From Clostridia bacterium (GTDB lineage: Bacteria; Bacillota; Clostridia; Oscillospirales; CAG-272): DNA of 59,155 nt. The DNA lies in assembly GCA_017520505.1 (NCBI GenBank), contig JAFXFN010000030.1:1-59155 (forward strand), given 5' to 3'. The notes below the pieces were generated by a model. That model worked only from the letters and a program-made list of their open reading frames with translations. It ran no database searches and was not told the origin of the DNA. Position numbers and translations under genes: made by a program. Position 1 is the stretch's first letter. Each line of letters starts with the position of its first letter. Positions 31,623 to 41,500 of this stretch are shown here, piece after piece.

Positions 31623-32588
31623 ATGCCGCTTTTTATAATTAAAGACGATATAACGAAGCTTTCTGTCGATGCGATCGTCAATGCCGCAAACAATACATTG
31701 CTTGGCGGCGGCGGTGTTGACGGTGCAATACACCGTGCCGCAGGAAAAAAACTGCTTGAAAAATGCAAAACGCTCGGCGGATGTAAAACCGGAGAAGCAA
31801 AGATAACAAAAGGGTATGATCTTCCCGCAAAATACGTCATACATACGGTAGGACCAATCTGGCAGGGAGGCGGATTTAAAGAGCGCGAAAGTCTTATTTC
31901 GTGCTATCATAACTCACTTTTGCTTGCAAAGGAAAATAAGTGCAAAACTGTAGCTTTTCCCATCATATCGTCGGGTGCTTACGGTTATCCCAAGGGTGAG
32001 GCTTTCCGTGTTGCCACGGATACCGTACTTGAATTTCTTTCCGATAACGATATGACCGTGTATATCGTTATATATGACAAAGCCGTATATGAGCCTGACA
32101 GAAGAATCATGTCAGAGCTTTCGTATTTCATCGACAGAAACTATGAAAAGAAACAGGCTTTGAATGAGCGTGTGCGTGCATCTGCAGTTCTTTGCAAGTC
32201 TTGCGCCTGCGAAGATAAGTCATCTCTTGATGATGCGCTGAAAGAAATCGATGAGAGCTTTTCAGAAATGCTTTTAAGAAAGATTGACGAAAAGAAAATG
32301 ACAGATGCCGAGTGCTATAAAAAGGCAAATATTGACAGAAAGCTGTTTTCGAAAATACGAAAAGATGTCAACTATAAGCCGAGCAAGCCGACAGCCATTG
32401 CTTTTGCAATAGCTCTGGAGCTTTCGCTTCCCGAAACCGAGGATATGCTTAAAAAGGCAGGCTTTGCGCTGTCGCACAGTAATAAATTTGACATAATAAT
32501 TGAATACTTTATAAGAAACGGAAACTATAATATATTTGAAATAAACGAGGCTCTGTTTGCATTTGACCAGAGCCTGTTGGGAGCGTGA
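31623..32588 (+). CDS. macro-domain (ADP-ribose-binding) protein with a helical C-terminal domain
   Basis: 321 residues from ATG 31623 (AGGAG 6 bases upstream). The macro domain (1-170) has [20 protein letters not shown] and [12 protein letters not shown], the ADP-ribose loops of the O-acetyl-ADP-ribose deacetylase group. A helical region follows (about 205-320, [19 protein letters not shown] and [20 protein letters not shown]), which looks like an HTH or RNA-III-type domain seen in fused macro proteins. It should bind or hydrolyse ADP-ribose derivatives in the cytoplasm. The ArsC/Spx gene starts 4 bases beyond its stop. Confidence 0.85.
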   Translation: MPLFIIKDDITKLSVDAIVNAANNTLLGGGGVDGAIHRAAGKKLLEKCKTLGGCKTGEAKITKGYDLPAKYVIHTVGPIWQGGGFKERESLISCYHNSLLLAKENKCKTVAFPIISSGAYGYPKGEAFRVATDTVLEFLSDNDMTVYIVIYDKAVYEPDRRIMSELSYFIDRNYEKKQALNERVRASAVLCKSCACEDKSSLDDALKEIDESFSEMLLRKIDEKKMTDAECYKKANIDRKLFSKIRKDVNYKPSKPTAIAFAIALELSLPETEDMLKKAGFALSHSNKFDIIIEYFIRNGNYNIFEINEALFAFDQSLLGA

Positions 32589-32592
32589 AAAG

Positions 32593-32949
32593 ATGATAAA
32601 GTTTATTTGCTATCCGAAATGTACCACTTGTCAAAAGGCTCAAAAATGGCTTGATGAGAGTAAAATCGATTACGAATTAAGAGATATCAAGCTTGATAAT
32701 CCCACACTTGACGAGCTTGCGCAGTGGTATAAAAAAAGCAATTTGCCTTTAAAAAAATTTTTTAATACAAGCGGACTTTTATATAAATCGCTTGGACTTA
32801 AAGACAAGCTTCCCACGATGACAGAGGATGAGATGCTCGCACTTCTTGCAAGTGACGGTATGCTTGTAAAAAGACCGCTTTTGATAGGCGAGGACCTTGT
32901 GCTTGTAGGCTTCAAGGAATCGGATTGGAAAGAAAAAACAATAAAATAA
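32593..32949 (+). CDS. ArsC/Spx-family thioredoxin-fold protein
   Basis: 118 residues from ATG 32593; the longer frame at 32557 overlaps the macro gene without a site. A thioredoxin-fold start (FICYPKCTTCQKAQKWL) has a CxxC pair, then LDNPTLDELAQWYKKS, FNTSGLLYKSLGL, and RPLLIGEDLVLVGF near the end, the pattern of YffB/Spx/ArsC-like proteins. It may be an arsenate reductase-like reductase or a redox-sensing RNA polymerase binder (Spx). The second Cys of the CxxC is present, so redox switching is possible. It is encoded directly after the macro-domain gene. Confidence 0.85.
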   Translation: MIKFICYPKCTTCQKAQKWLDESKIDYELRDIKLDNPTLDELAQWYKKSNLPLKKFFNTSGLLYKSLGLKDKLPTMTEDEMLALLASDGMLVKRPLLIGEDLVLVGFKESDWKEKTIK

Positions 32950-32971
32950 TTTGTCGCTTGCTATGCGACCA

Positions 32972-33021
32972 AACCTCTCTTTTGCTGATGTATAATGATG
33001 ACATCAAACAAAAGAGAGGTT
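32972..33021 (+). promoter_or_regulatory. long inverted repeat overlapping the VWA gene ribosome binding site
   Basis: AACCTCTCTTTTG (32972-32984) and CAAAAGAGAGGTT (33009-33021) pair perfectly, with inner GATGT/ACATC. The right arm includes the AGAGAGG ribosome binding site of the next gene. TATAAT (32991-32996) lies at the loop edge, without a good -35. It is either an RNA hairpin that hides the site or a DNA operator around a promoter. Confidence 0.7.
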
Positions 33022-33027
33022 TTAATT

Positions 33028-33669
33028 ATGAAAAACAACATTACAGAGCTTGTATTTATTCTTGACAGAAGCGGATCTATGGCAGGACTTGAGGAGGACA
33101 CTGTCGGCGGATTCAATGCGATGATCGAAAAGCAGAAAAAGCAGGATGGCAAATGCTATGTTTCAACGGTGCTTTTTGACAATGTAAGCGAGGTCTTGCA
33201 CGACCGTGTAAGCCTTTCGGATATTCCGAAAATGACAGAGAACGATTATACAGTCCGTGGCTGTACAGCGCTTATCGATGCTGTGGGAGGCGCAATTCAC
33301 CATATCGGAAACATCCACAAATATGCAAGAAAAGAGGATATACCCGAGCATACATTGTTTGTTATAACAACAGACGGAATGGAAAACGCAAGTAAAAGAT
33401 ATTCATCGGATGACGTTAAAAAAATGATAAATGAAAAGAAAAAGCTTGGCTGGGAATTTCTCTTTTTGGGTGCGAATATCGACTCTGTTCAGACAGCGTC
33501 AAGGCTTGGGATAGACGAAGAACGTGCGGTTGATTTCAAGTGCGACAGTAAAGGCACCAAGCTCAATTATTCGGTTGTTTCCGAAACGATAAGCTCGTTC
33601 AGAGAGTCACGCCCGATAAAAGCAAATTGGAAAAGAAAAATTGAGGAGGACTACAAAAAAAGAAGATGA
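33028..33669 (+). CDS. von Willebrand factor A-domain protein
   Basis: 213 residues from ATG 33028 (AGAGAGG upstream; an earlier frame start at 32995 lies inside the inverted repeat). A single VWA domain has the complete metal site: DRSGS, Thr in VRGCTALID, and Asp in ITTDGMEN. The C-terminus is basic and rich in Lys/Arg (ANWKRKIEEDYKKRR). There is no signal peptide, so it is cytoplasmic. VWA proteins of this size bind partners through a metal ion, often with chelatases, MoxR-type ATPases or Ter stress proteins, none of which are visible nearby. Its own leader palindrome suggests separate control from the preceding genes. Confidence 0.88.
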   Translation: MKNNITELVFILDRSGSMAGLEEDTVGGFNAMIEKQKKQDGKCYVSTVLFDNVSEVLHDRVSLSDIPKMTENDYTVRGCTALIDAVGGAIHHIGNIHKYARKEDIPEHTLFVITTDGMENASKRYSSDDVKKMINEKKKLGWEFLFLGANIDSVQTASRLGIDEERAVDFKCDSKGTKLNYSVVSETISSFRESRPIKANWKRKIEEDYKKRR

Positions 33670-33688
33670 TGAGAAGCTTTGCGCTTTG

Positions 33689-33792
33689 GGCAGAGCGTCA
33701 CGCAAAGCGTGACTCAGAGGGTAAAAAATCAAACGATTGTATAAAGGAAAGAACCGTTACCCTCTTGCCCGACAGAGTCGGGCGGCTCTGCC
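33689..33792. repeat. cruciform palindromic intergenic element
   Basis: Outer GGCAGAGC (33689-33696) pairs with GCTCTGCC (33785-33792). Next is hairpin GTCACGC-aaa-GCGTGAC (33697-33713), then AGAGGGTAA (33716-33724) paired with TTACCCTCT (33757-33765) around a 32-base AT-rich core, then hairpin GCCCGAC-aga-GTCGGGC (33767-33783). The result is a symmetric cloverleaf of 104 bases with no coding frame. It resembles a MITE-like or palindromic repeat. Confidence 0.85.
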
Positions 33793-33817
33793 ATCGCTTG
33801 CACACAATTTGAAATAA

Positions 33818-33860
33818 ACTGCCCCGAAAGAGGGAAAATGCTCTTTCGGGGCAGTGTTTT
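33818..33860. terminator. bidirectional terminator
   Basis: ACTGCCCCGAAAGAG (33818-33832), 8-base loop, CTCTTTCGGGGCAGT (33841-33855), then GTTTT on the plus strand; an A-run lies on the other side. Fifteen perfect pairs serve the VWA gene and, on the minus strand, the CBM9-like gene. Confidence 0.88.
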
Positions 33861-33868
33861 CTGTTCAA

Positions 33869-34456
33869 TTATTCAACTATAAATTTTCCGAAAAATTCGG
33901 GGCGGTGGAAATCGGGCTTTTCACACATTGCACCGTTCCACATACCGTAGTGGGGAATATCACAGTCGTCTCCGCATTTGTATGCGTTTCCGTAAAATTC
34001 ATACCCAGACGGTATATCCGTAATGCCATATACCTTTTTTATTATTTCGTACGGCATCGTTATTGTCACTCTCCAGAAATCATCTGTTTTTTCGGCTTTT
34101 ATTTCGGGAAGCGTGCCGCATAAATCAAGAAGCGGAGTTCTGCAGTGGCGGTCAGCTCCGTAGGCAATAAGTGATGCGCCAACGCTGTTTACCTCACAGT
34201 TAATGTAACCGCCTTTGCCGTAGCAGGCAAAAAATTCAAGACAGCTGTCCTTGTAAACAGGCGACATATATCCCCTGTGCACCGCTTTCGGTGATGACTC
34301 CTTACAGGTAAGCTGTATTATAAATTCATTGTCTGTATGTACAACTTTGAAATATGCTTCGGGGCAGTATTTGTCCCCCCACGGATATTCGCTTATAAAT
34401 GCTTTTTCTGTGCTTTCAAAGCTTCCGCTGTATTTTTTTATAATATATTCCTTCAT
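33869..34456 (-). CDS. carbohydrate-binding family 9-like protein
   Basis: 195 residues, no signal peptide visible. Beta-rich, with the family pattern: AYFKVVHTDNEFIIQLTCKE, VYKDSCLEFFACYG in the middle, WRVTITMPYEII, and the C-terminal PDFHRPEFFGKF. This is the DOMON/CBM9-like fold that binds sugars in secreted enzymes, but here it is a stand-alone cytoplasmic-looking protein found widely in Clostridia. The exact ligand is unknown. Its start lies 11 bases after the stop of the DUF3048 gene, so the two are likely co-transcribed. Confidence 0.78.
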   Translation of the reverse strand: MKEYIIKKYSGSFESTEKAFISEYPWGDKYCPEAYFKVVHTDNEFIIQLTCKESSPKAVHRGYMSPVYKDSCLEFFACYGKGGYINCEVNSVGASLIAYGADRHCRTPLLDLCGTLPEIKAEKTDDFWRVTITMPYEIIKKVYGITDIPSGYEFYGNAYKCGDDCDIPHYGMWNGAMCEKPDFHRPEFFGKFIVE

Positions 34457-34467
34457 TTTTCTCCCCG

Positions 34468-35580
34468 TTATCCGAATGTTACATCATTTTTTCTTTTTTC
34501 CGAGGTTACGCAAACAAATGTTTTTCCCCGGCACATTTCAAGCTCCTTACCGTTTGTAAGGAAATATCTGAAGGGAACATCAGCGCTTTCTCTTTCCCAG
34601 CTTATCGGTATATATTTACCGCCGCAGATGTAGTAACCGCTGCCTGCGCCCGTGGTCAATATATCCATTTCGCCCGATGTTGAATTCACGATCGAATGCT
34701 CGGCGAAAAGCACGAGGATATTTGTAAAGCGCAGAGCTGTTCCGTCGTTGTCCTTGTGAACGTCTCCGTACTGATATCTTGTGTATGAGTTTGTAAGAGT
34801 CGAATATTCAAAGTGCGGCTTCATAGCAGAGGAATACGGAACTGTCAGCTTCACGCACACATCACCGTCAAGCAAATAATCTGAATAATTCTTTGAAAAT
34901 TTCATTGTAAGTGATGTTTTTACATTGTTTTCCGTTCTTATTTCGCTTTGCTTTACCTTATTGAATAAAGAGCTTCCGACAGCGACGATACTGCTTGAAT
35001 AGCCCCTTTCATCAACGAGCGTTTCATCACGTCTGAACGTGGGTGACATCTCACCGATTATGGCATCTATGCAGTCGATTCCGTCTTCCTTTTGTGCTGT
35101 TTTACCGTATGATGATGAGCCTGCCTGGACAAATATGGCATCGTGCGCCATTGCAAAATCGAAGAAGTAAGCTCTTGAATCTATAACGGGCCCTATATCA
35201 GATGTGTGAGCATAATCGGAATAAAGGGCAAGCAAGCGTGTCATGCCTCCCTCAACAGCCGCTTCGTAAATAATATCAGCTTTTGCTATTCCGACCTGCG
35301 GCGCACCTGCTCTGTCATTTTTCAAAACTACAGCGGCAGGTCTTTTTGTCAGACTGTCATAAAGCGACGTAAGCTCTCCCGTTAAAGGATTTGTATAATA
35401 TTTGATATCTTGATTCGGGGTATCTGTTTCTTCTGCTTTTTTAGTCACTTCTTCTGTCTGTGCCGATGTTACCTTGCTTGTATCAGATGTGTCGGTGTCC
35501 TTCGGGGCGGTGTCTGTACATCCCGAAAGCAGAATGGCAACAAGCATTATAAGTGATATTGCCGAACTTTTCTTTTTCAT
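34468..35580 (-). CDS. YerB/DUF3048 family lipoprotein
   Basis: 370 residues. Lipoprotein signal (LLSGC lipobox, Cys near 21), a Thr/Asp-rich spacer (25-60), then the DUF3048 domain. Blocks: NPLTGELTSLYDSLTKRPAA, GIAKADIIYEAAVEGGMTR, SDIGPVIDSRAYFFDFA (the family usually has RSARPYF), and VPYSSAMKPHFEYSTL. The C-terminal part carries GAGSGYYICGGKYIPISW. It sits on the outer face of the membrane; the function is not known, though the family often occurs near cell-wall genes. Overall length is typical. It is followed by the CBM9-like gene. A ribosome binding site AAGGAG precedes ATG. Confidence 0.87.
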   Translation of the reverse strand: MKKKSSAISLIMLVAILLSGCTDTAPKDTDTSDTSKVTSAQTEEVTKKAEETDTPNQDIKYYTNPLTGELTSLYDSLTKRPAAVVLKNDRAGAPQVGIAKADIIYEAAVEGGMTRLLALYSDYAHTSDIGPVIDSRAYFFDFAMAHDAIFVQAGSSSYGKTAQKEDGIDCIDAIIGEMSPTFRRDETLVDERGYSSSIVAVGSSLFNKVKQSEIRTENNVKTSLTMKFSKNYSDYLLDGDVCVKLTVPYSSAMKPHFEYSTLTNSYTRYQYGDVHKDNDGTALRFTNILVLFAEHSIVNSTSGEMDILTTGAGSGYYICGGKYIPISWERESADVPFRYFLTNGKELEMCRGKTFVCVTSEKRKNDVTFG

Positions 35581-35665
35581 TTTTTCTCCTTTTCTGCCGT
35601 AAATGTGCCTGGGTGAATCTGATTTAATTATAACCTTAATATTTCACCCGTTCAATAAGAAATTG

Positions 35666-36607
35666 TTAATTTCCAAATACGGTTGATATGTATTTTCGGC
35701 TTTCTTTCGGAGAGTATTGCCAGAAATCGATATGTTTTTCATTTTCGGGAATAAAATAACGGATTTCCTTTTTTTCTGTCGGCTCTTTCAGGGATGACAC
35801 TATGACGAGCTTTATTTTCATTTTTTCGGGGTTCATACTCTTGATATAAACTGCCGCCTCCGTACCGGGAGTTATTCCGTCGCTATATTCGGCAAGACCT
35901 GCTAAATTCGGCGCAAGCTCAATAAAAATACCGTATTCCTCAACACTTCTGATAATTCCGCTTACTGTCTGCCCCGGTGTGAACATTTTGCAGTTTTCCT
36001 CCCACGTTCCGAAAAGCTCCTTTGTGGAAATATATATCCGCTTGCTTTGCTCGTCTTTTTGCTTGATAATACAGCGCAGGGGTGTGCCCACGGGGAATCT
36101 TTCGTTAGGATGGTTTATGCGTGAAACTGAAATGCAGTCGATGGGCAAAAGCGCTATCATTCCGCATCCTATGTCGGCAAATGCACCGAAATGCTCTGTG
36201 TGGGTGATTCGGCAGGGAATTATATCACCGCAATTGAGTGTTGACAAGAAATTTTCATAACATTCCTTTTGTGCTGACAAACGTGAAAGAATGGCTTTTT
36301 TTCTTCCGTTTTCGGTTATAATATCCTTTACGTGAAAGCAAACGGGCTTACCGACGCGCGTCAGTATGGCAATATCCTTTACGTCACTTCCGTCGGGAGA
36401 AAAAACAGCCTCCTCTTTGGGGATAAATCCGATCACGTCACCGCCTAAATTAACGGTAAGATTCATATTTTTATCACATACAACAGCACGCCCTTCAAGT
36501 ATTTTACCTTCTTTTTTCGCTTGCTCAAGCAGGAATATGTCCTTGCAGATACGTGTGTTTTCTTCGTTTGAAATATATTCGCCCTCGGGCAAATAACAGT
36601 TTTGCAT
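35666..36607 (-). CDS. S1 RNA-binding domain protein
   Basis: 313 residues with at least three OB-type S1-like repeats. Repeat 1 (about 33-110) starts EGRAVVCDKNMNLTVNLGG. Repeat 2 (about 128-200) is the classic type, with GDIIPCRITHTEHFGAFADIG and RIYISTKELFG. Repeat 3 (about 208-270) has GQTVSGIIRSVEEYGIFIEL and LAGLAEYSDG. The fragment resembles ribosomal protein S1 or a general RNA-binding homologue, but it is shorter than four-repeat S1 and starts with an unusual N-terminal tail. It is cytoplasmic and may bind mRNA or act in translation initiation. It is separated from the DUF3048 gene by 85 bases without a clear terminator. Confidence 0.85.
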   Translation of the reverse strand: MQNCYLPEGEYISNEENTRICKDIFLLEQAKKEGKILEGRAVVCDKNMNLTVNLGGDVIGFIPKEEAVFSPDGSDVKDIAILTRVGKPVCFHVKDIITENGRKKAILSRLSAQKECYENFLSTLNCGDIIPCRITHTEHFGAFADIGCGMIALLPIDCISVSRINHPNERFPVGTPLRCIIKQKDEQSKRIYISTKELFGTWEENCKMFTPGQTVSGIIRSVEEYGIFIELAPNLAGLAEYSDGITPGTEAAVYIKSMNPEKMKIKLVIVSSLKEPTEKKEIRYFIPENEKHIDFWQYSPKESRKYISTVFGN

Positions 36608-36742
36608 AACAACCTCCGTTTTTAAGTCTTTGATTAAATTGTATTAATCTGTTTGACGGAATATGCGTTAAATATAATTTTACAGTATGAGGTTGTTTTG
36701 GAATGAATTATAGTATAAAATTAAATTAAAGGAGTGATGATA

Positions 36743-37630
36743 ATGAGATTTTTATCTTTTATATTGACATTTGCTTTGTTGCTGTGCGGGTGCGGTGTCA
36801 ATAAGGATGATATAACTTCATCGAATGATTCCGATGTGGCAGAGGATAGTCAAGTCCTTCCGGAGTTGACTGTTATTTTCGGAGACGTAGGCAAGGCTGA
36901 TTTTATTCTTTTGTCGTGCGGCGGAGAATATGCCGTGATAGATGCAGGATATAAAAAAAACTATGACCATATTGAAAAAACACTTTTGAAGCAAGAAATT
37001 GAAAAGCTGAAATTTGTAGTAGCCACACATCCCGATAAAGACCATATCGGCGGTATGGCGAAGCTCATAAAGAATTTTGATATAGGACAGCTTTATATAA
37101 GTCCGAGAGCAAATGACAGCGATGAATACGAAAAAATGATAAAAAGGGCAAATGAAAAAAACGTGCCGATAGTTACAGCAAAGGTTGGAGACGTGCTTAC
37201 ACTCGGCGGTGCAAAGCTTACAACGTATTCGCCCGATACGTCGCTTCTCGTTCTGAATGACGATAATGAAGCATCGGTTGTCCAGATGCTCGAATACGGT
37301 GATTTCCGTATGCTTCTTATGGGTGACGGACAGCTTATATGTGAGAGCGTTCTGATGAATTCGGGACTTGACCTGAAAGCAGATGTTATAAAAATAGCAC
37401 ACCACGGCTCAACACGATCAAGTACAGAGGGCTTTTTGAAGACGGTGGGCGCAAAATACGCCGTCATATCGGCAGGGAACGATGACGGTGAGGAATACCC
37501 ATCAAAGGCAGTTGTTGAAAAAATATCCGATATGGGTATGGATATATACCGTACAGACCGTGACGGCGGTATAGTTTTAAAAACAGACGGAGTTAATATA
37601 AAATTTGAAAGGGGATACACACCCGAATGA
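36743..37630 (+). CDS. ComEC-like metallo-beta-lactamase-fold lipoprotein
   Basis: 295 residues from ATG 36743 (AAAGGAG 8 bases upstream; GTG 36734 and ATG 36737 are closer but overlap the site). A lipobox LLCGC gives Cys near 16. The MBL domain resembles the C-terminal domain of ComEC: DVGKADFILLSCGGEYAVID, THPDKDHIGG with the metal ligands, DNEASVVQMLEYGDFRMLLMGD, and IAHHGSTRSS. In ComEC this domain degrades the non-transported strand during DNA uptake; here it is stand-alone and surface-attached, so it may be a nuclease or phosphodiesterase. All metal ligands appear present. Its stop overlaps the methyltransferase gene start (ATGA). Confidence 0.87.
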   Translation: MRFLSFILTFALLLCGCGVNKDDITSSNDSDVAEDSQVLPELTVIFGDVGKADFILLSCGGEYAVIDAGYKKNYDHIEKTLLKQEIEKLKFVVATHPDKDHIGGMAKLIKNFDIGQLYISPRANDSDEYEKMIKRANEKNVPIVTAKVGDVLTLGGAKLTTYSPDTSLLVLNDDNEASVVQMLEYGDFRMLLMGDGQLICESVLMNSGLDLKADVIKIAHHGSTRSSTEGFLKTVGAKYAVISAGNDDGEEYPSKAVVEKISDMGMDIYRTDRDGGIVLKTDGVNIKFERGYTPE

Positions 37631-38430
37631 AAGAGATTTTTAAATGTCCCGTATGCGGGGATGTTCTTACAAAGAACGGCAATACGCTGAAATGTGAAAA
37701 AAGGCACAGCTATGATATTTCGTCATCAGGCTATGTAAATCTTGCTATGCAGCAAAGCGGCAAAACACACGGAGACGATACGTTTATGGTTATGGCAAGA
37801 CGTGATTTTTTGTCTTGCGGTTATTACGAACCGCTTCGCACGGCTGTTTGCGAAACGGTATCAGGTGAGGTCGTGCTTGATGCTGGATGCGGAGAGGGAT
37901 ATTATACTAATAAAATTGCGGAAAGCGAAAACGTCAAAAGAATTTACGGAATAGACATTTCAAAAAAAGCCGTTACTTATGCTTCAAAGCTTTGCAAGGG
38001 CGAAAAGTTCGGAACGTTTTGTGTCGGAAGCGTTTATTCAATGCCGTATAAAGACGGTGCATTTGATGCTATTGTAAATATCTTTTCACCGCTTGCACTT
38101 GACGAATATAAACGAGTGCTGAAAAATGGCGGAACACTCGTGCTTGCAGTTCCGAATCCCGACCATCTTTTAGAGCTTAAAAAAGCTGTCTACGATGACG
38201 TACATATAAAGGAAGAGTCTGACGACATCCTTGACGGATTTACACTTTGTGAGAAAAAAAGAGTATGCTATAAATTTACCCCGAAAACATCAAAGACGAC
38301 ATCAGACCTTTTTGCAATGACACCTTATTACTACACAACCCCCGCAGAGAAAAGAGAAAAGCTTTTAAGTATAGAGCCGTTTGAAATAACAGCAGATTTT
38401 TCGGTTATTACCTATAAATATTCAACTTGA
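37627..38430 (+). CDS. RlmA-like 23S rRNA methyltransferase
   Basis: 267 residues. An N-terminal zinc finger (FKCPVCGDVL ... LKCEKRHSYD) is followed by a Rossmann SAM domain with VVLDAGCGEGYYT as motif I, YGIDISKKAV as motif II, and FDAIVNIFSP as motif IV. Zinc finger and spacing match RrmA/RlmA enzymes that methylate guanine in 23S rRNA helix 35 (G745/G748). In some species the enzyme gives tylosin or mycinamicin resistance. The start overlaps the MBL gene stop (ATGA). Which G is modified cannot be told. Confidence 0.87.
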   Translation: MKEIFKCPVCGDVLTKNGNTLKCEKRHSYDISSSGYVNLAMQQSGKTHGDDTFMVMARRDFLSCGYYEPLRTAVCETVSGEVVLDAGCGEGYYTNKIAESENVKRIYGIDISKKAVTYASKLCKGEKFGTFCVGSVYSMPYKDGAFDAIVNIFSPLALDEYKRVLKNGGTLVLAVPNPDHLLELKKAVYDDVHIKEESDDILDGFTLCEKKRVCYKFTPKTSKTTSDLFAMTPYYYTTPAEKREKLLSIEPFEITADFSVITYKYST

Positions 38431-38464
38431 ATAATTAACAATAAAACTATTTATGTTTTTTATA

Positions 38465-38493
38465 TTGACTTTTAAAAGTATGTGTGCTAATAT
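38465..38493 (+). promoter_or_regulatory. promoter of the giant surface protein
   Basis: TTGACT (38465-38470), 17-base spacer ending TGTGTGC (extended -10 TGC), TAATAT (38488-38493). Confidence 0.65.
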
Positions 38494-38567
38494 GTTTAAA
38501 ACAGTATAAAACTGTAACCTTTTTTGGTATAAAAAACACATCTTTTGTTTAGAAAAGGAGTTTGGCT

Positions 38568-41500
38568 ATGTCCCGGAAGAAATTTGCAGGCAAAGAACAA
38601 GGATTTTTAAAGCGAGCTTTGAGCTTTATTCTCGTATTCGTTCTTATGCTGCCTGTGGTTACGGAATCATCACTGCCTGCGGCAGCTTTTGACCACGTGT
38701 ATTTTGAATTGGAAGCGAAAAGAATAGACAAGAATTTGCTTCCCGACGGAAATATCGTGTATTTCGGTACAGTATCGGCAACACTTGATGAGTCAGACCG
38801 TTACTATACGGTATCGGTGTACAGAGAGGGAGATATATCAACGAGTGCTTCGGTTGATATACATACTATAGATATGACGGCGCTTTACGGCAAGGATTAT
38901 GCGCTCGTTATGTCGGGTACATCGGAATATCTGAGTGAAAAAAATATCCTTCAGACGTACGTTGAGGGTGTTTTGTCGGCAGAACAGCTCCTTGCAAAAG
39001 GTGTGAAGCTTGATAATTCATTGAAGCAGTTTGCCGAAAATGAAAAAACTCCTGCAAAGGCTGATGAAAAAAGCTCACTTGCTCAGCTCAAGGAAGAAGC
39101 AACAGGCGAGCCGACAAGAGAAACGTATCCTACAGAGTCTGTAGATATGATACAGTCAATGGTTAACGGTATAACACCCGAGGTTATGAATGAGCTTGAT
39201 CATTCTTCAAGCGTGACGGTTAATTTTAAGCCGGGTGAGGATGAAAAAAAGGTATCATTCAGAATTTACGATGATGAGATATCAGAGGGTGATGAAAGCT
39301 TTTCGCTTCTTCTGACGGATGCTGTCGGCGTGGAAGTATGTGAGGTGCCGAGCGTTTCAGTAACGGTCAAAGACAATGAGCCTGTACTGCGTTCTGAAAT
39401 ATCATTTACAAAAGCTGACTATGACTCCAAGGGGGAAACGGTAACTCTTGAGCTTGAGCGTACGGGTGCTGAATATTCTCTCGTTGATATGCGTATTTTT
39501 ACATCCGGCAAAACAGCAAAGGCAGGTGTGAATTACGAAGCGCTTGACACAACGCTTGCGTTTATGCCTTACGAAATGAACAAAAAAGTAAAGCTGAACG
39601 TGGCAGGTGAGGGAACTTTCACAGTTACTCTTGACAGCTTCAAGGCGTGCACTGCCGGCGAAACGGTTTCGGCTGAAATCAATATTTCAAAGCAGAACGG
39701 TGCACCCGAATTACTGACTGCGGAGAACATGAGCACGTTTACCATCCACCTCGGCGAAACGGTGAACGGTGCGCAAAAGATGTATACGGTTGAATATAAG
39801 CAGGGCGAACCCACAGGAAGAATAATGGATACCTCCTATGATCCTCCCATTGAGGTCGGATGCTATTATTTTGCATTACCGCATAACAATAACGGTATTT
39901 TCCACTATGACGGAAGTCAGTACAGCGGTGACACCCCCGGCTTTATGGGAACGCTTGAATGTAAGTACGTTGACACAGGCACACAGCATACATCTTACGG
40001 TGATCTTGCGTACTACAGCGGTTATACAAGAAACACAGGTAAGGTCTGGACTCACAGTGATCTTAAAATGCCGGGTGTGTACTATCAATACGTTGCAGGC
40101 GATATAGAATCCACGTCAAACTTCGGCGGCGGTCAGAAGTTCAGAATCAACTCGACATCACTCGGAAAAAATTGTTATACAGGCGGAAAGTTCGGCAGAA
40201 ATTTAACAAGTGTTTTCATTAAGTTGGATAATATCCAAAGTACCGCCAATAACAAGATGTTTCACGTTTCATTCGATTCAATAGATGACAATAAAAACAG
40301 AACACCGAAATCGTATCTCCGTGTTTACGGTGTTGCGGCAATGTACAAAAGATACGTTATAAGTATAAGCGATCCCGACCAGATGAGTTATCTTACGGGT
40401 AACGTAAATAACGGTGAACCCGAGCGTGCAATGTTCACTCCTGTTCAGATGACAGTCAAGTGCGGAGCACAGACCGCTATCGGTGCAGGACAGACACGTG
40501 ATATATTTGCAAATCCGGAAGCTGAATCGACAAATCTCGTGTTTACCGAAAATGAAGTCAAGGTAAACGGAAATTCGGGAAAATTCGGTATACTTAAAGG
40601 ATATAAGATAACGATAAACCCCGATGCCGGTGCAAACTCTGTAACGGTTACATATCCCGATGATCTTCTGAAATATCTTGATAATAAGACGATCAATAAA
40701 GATGACGGCACTGATTACTCGTCATCTTCGGTAGAAAAGCAAAAGAAAAAGATACTTGAAAATCTTACGACCGTTCCTTACGATAGGTATTTCATAGACT
40801 GGATAGACTCGCTTCAAAAGGAAGTGATAGGATACAATCTCGGCTACTATCAAAGACTTCACTTTAAACCGATTTACGATTATGAGACCGTCAACGTAAA
40901 GGTTGTAGGGGCATCGGGCGGAGTCGATGCATCATTTGTGGGTGCATACGTTTCACAAAGAGGCGACTATGTATTCCACGCAGGCGATGTGCTTGACTTG
41001 CGTTCTGTAAGCAACGATATGCACTACCGTGCCGTAGGCTACGAATATTCAACAGACAAGGGAACAAACTATTACAGATTCCCCGGACTTTCCACTCTTT
41101 GCCTTATGAACGGAAAGACAGAGGGATATTACATCCGCCCTGCTGTTGATGAAAATGACAACAGGATAGAAATAAAATTCAAAAACGGAGCAGAAAAGTA
41201 TTTTACCGTAAACGGAATAGAATATCAGGGCTTAATTGATGATGCGTCACTTGACGGAAAGAATATACTCAGCATAAAGAAGTTCGGAAATGATATTCTT
41301 GAAAAAATGAACCCGACAGTCGGTGAGATCTATACCATTGACATCGTTTCAAATGCAGACAGTGATGAATACGTATATATTCCCGTTATAACCGATAATA
41401 TGACGGGTGAGGTATATAAAACGAAGCAGTTCCATTTTGAAGCACGTTCAAATAAAGATGACAATATTCTGACGGTCGATTTTGAAAAGGTGCTTAAAAG

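Noticed and set aside
34468..36607. DUF3048, CBM9-like and S1 genes as one functional system
   Set aside because: Spacing allows co-transcription, but nothing in the sequences links their functions.
37093..37707. 204-residue minus-strand frame opposite the MBL and RlmA-like genes
   Set aside because: The plus-strand genes carry full family motifs here; the opposite frame is Ser/Pro-rich shadow sequence.
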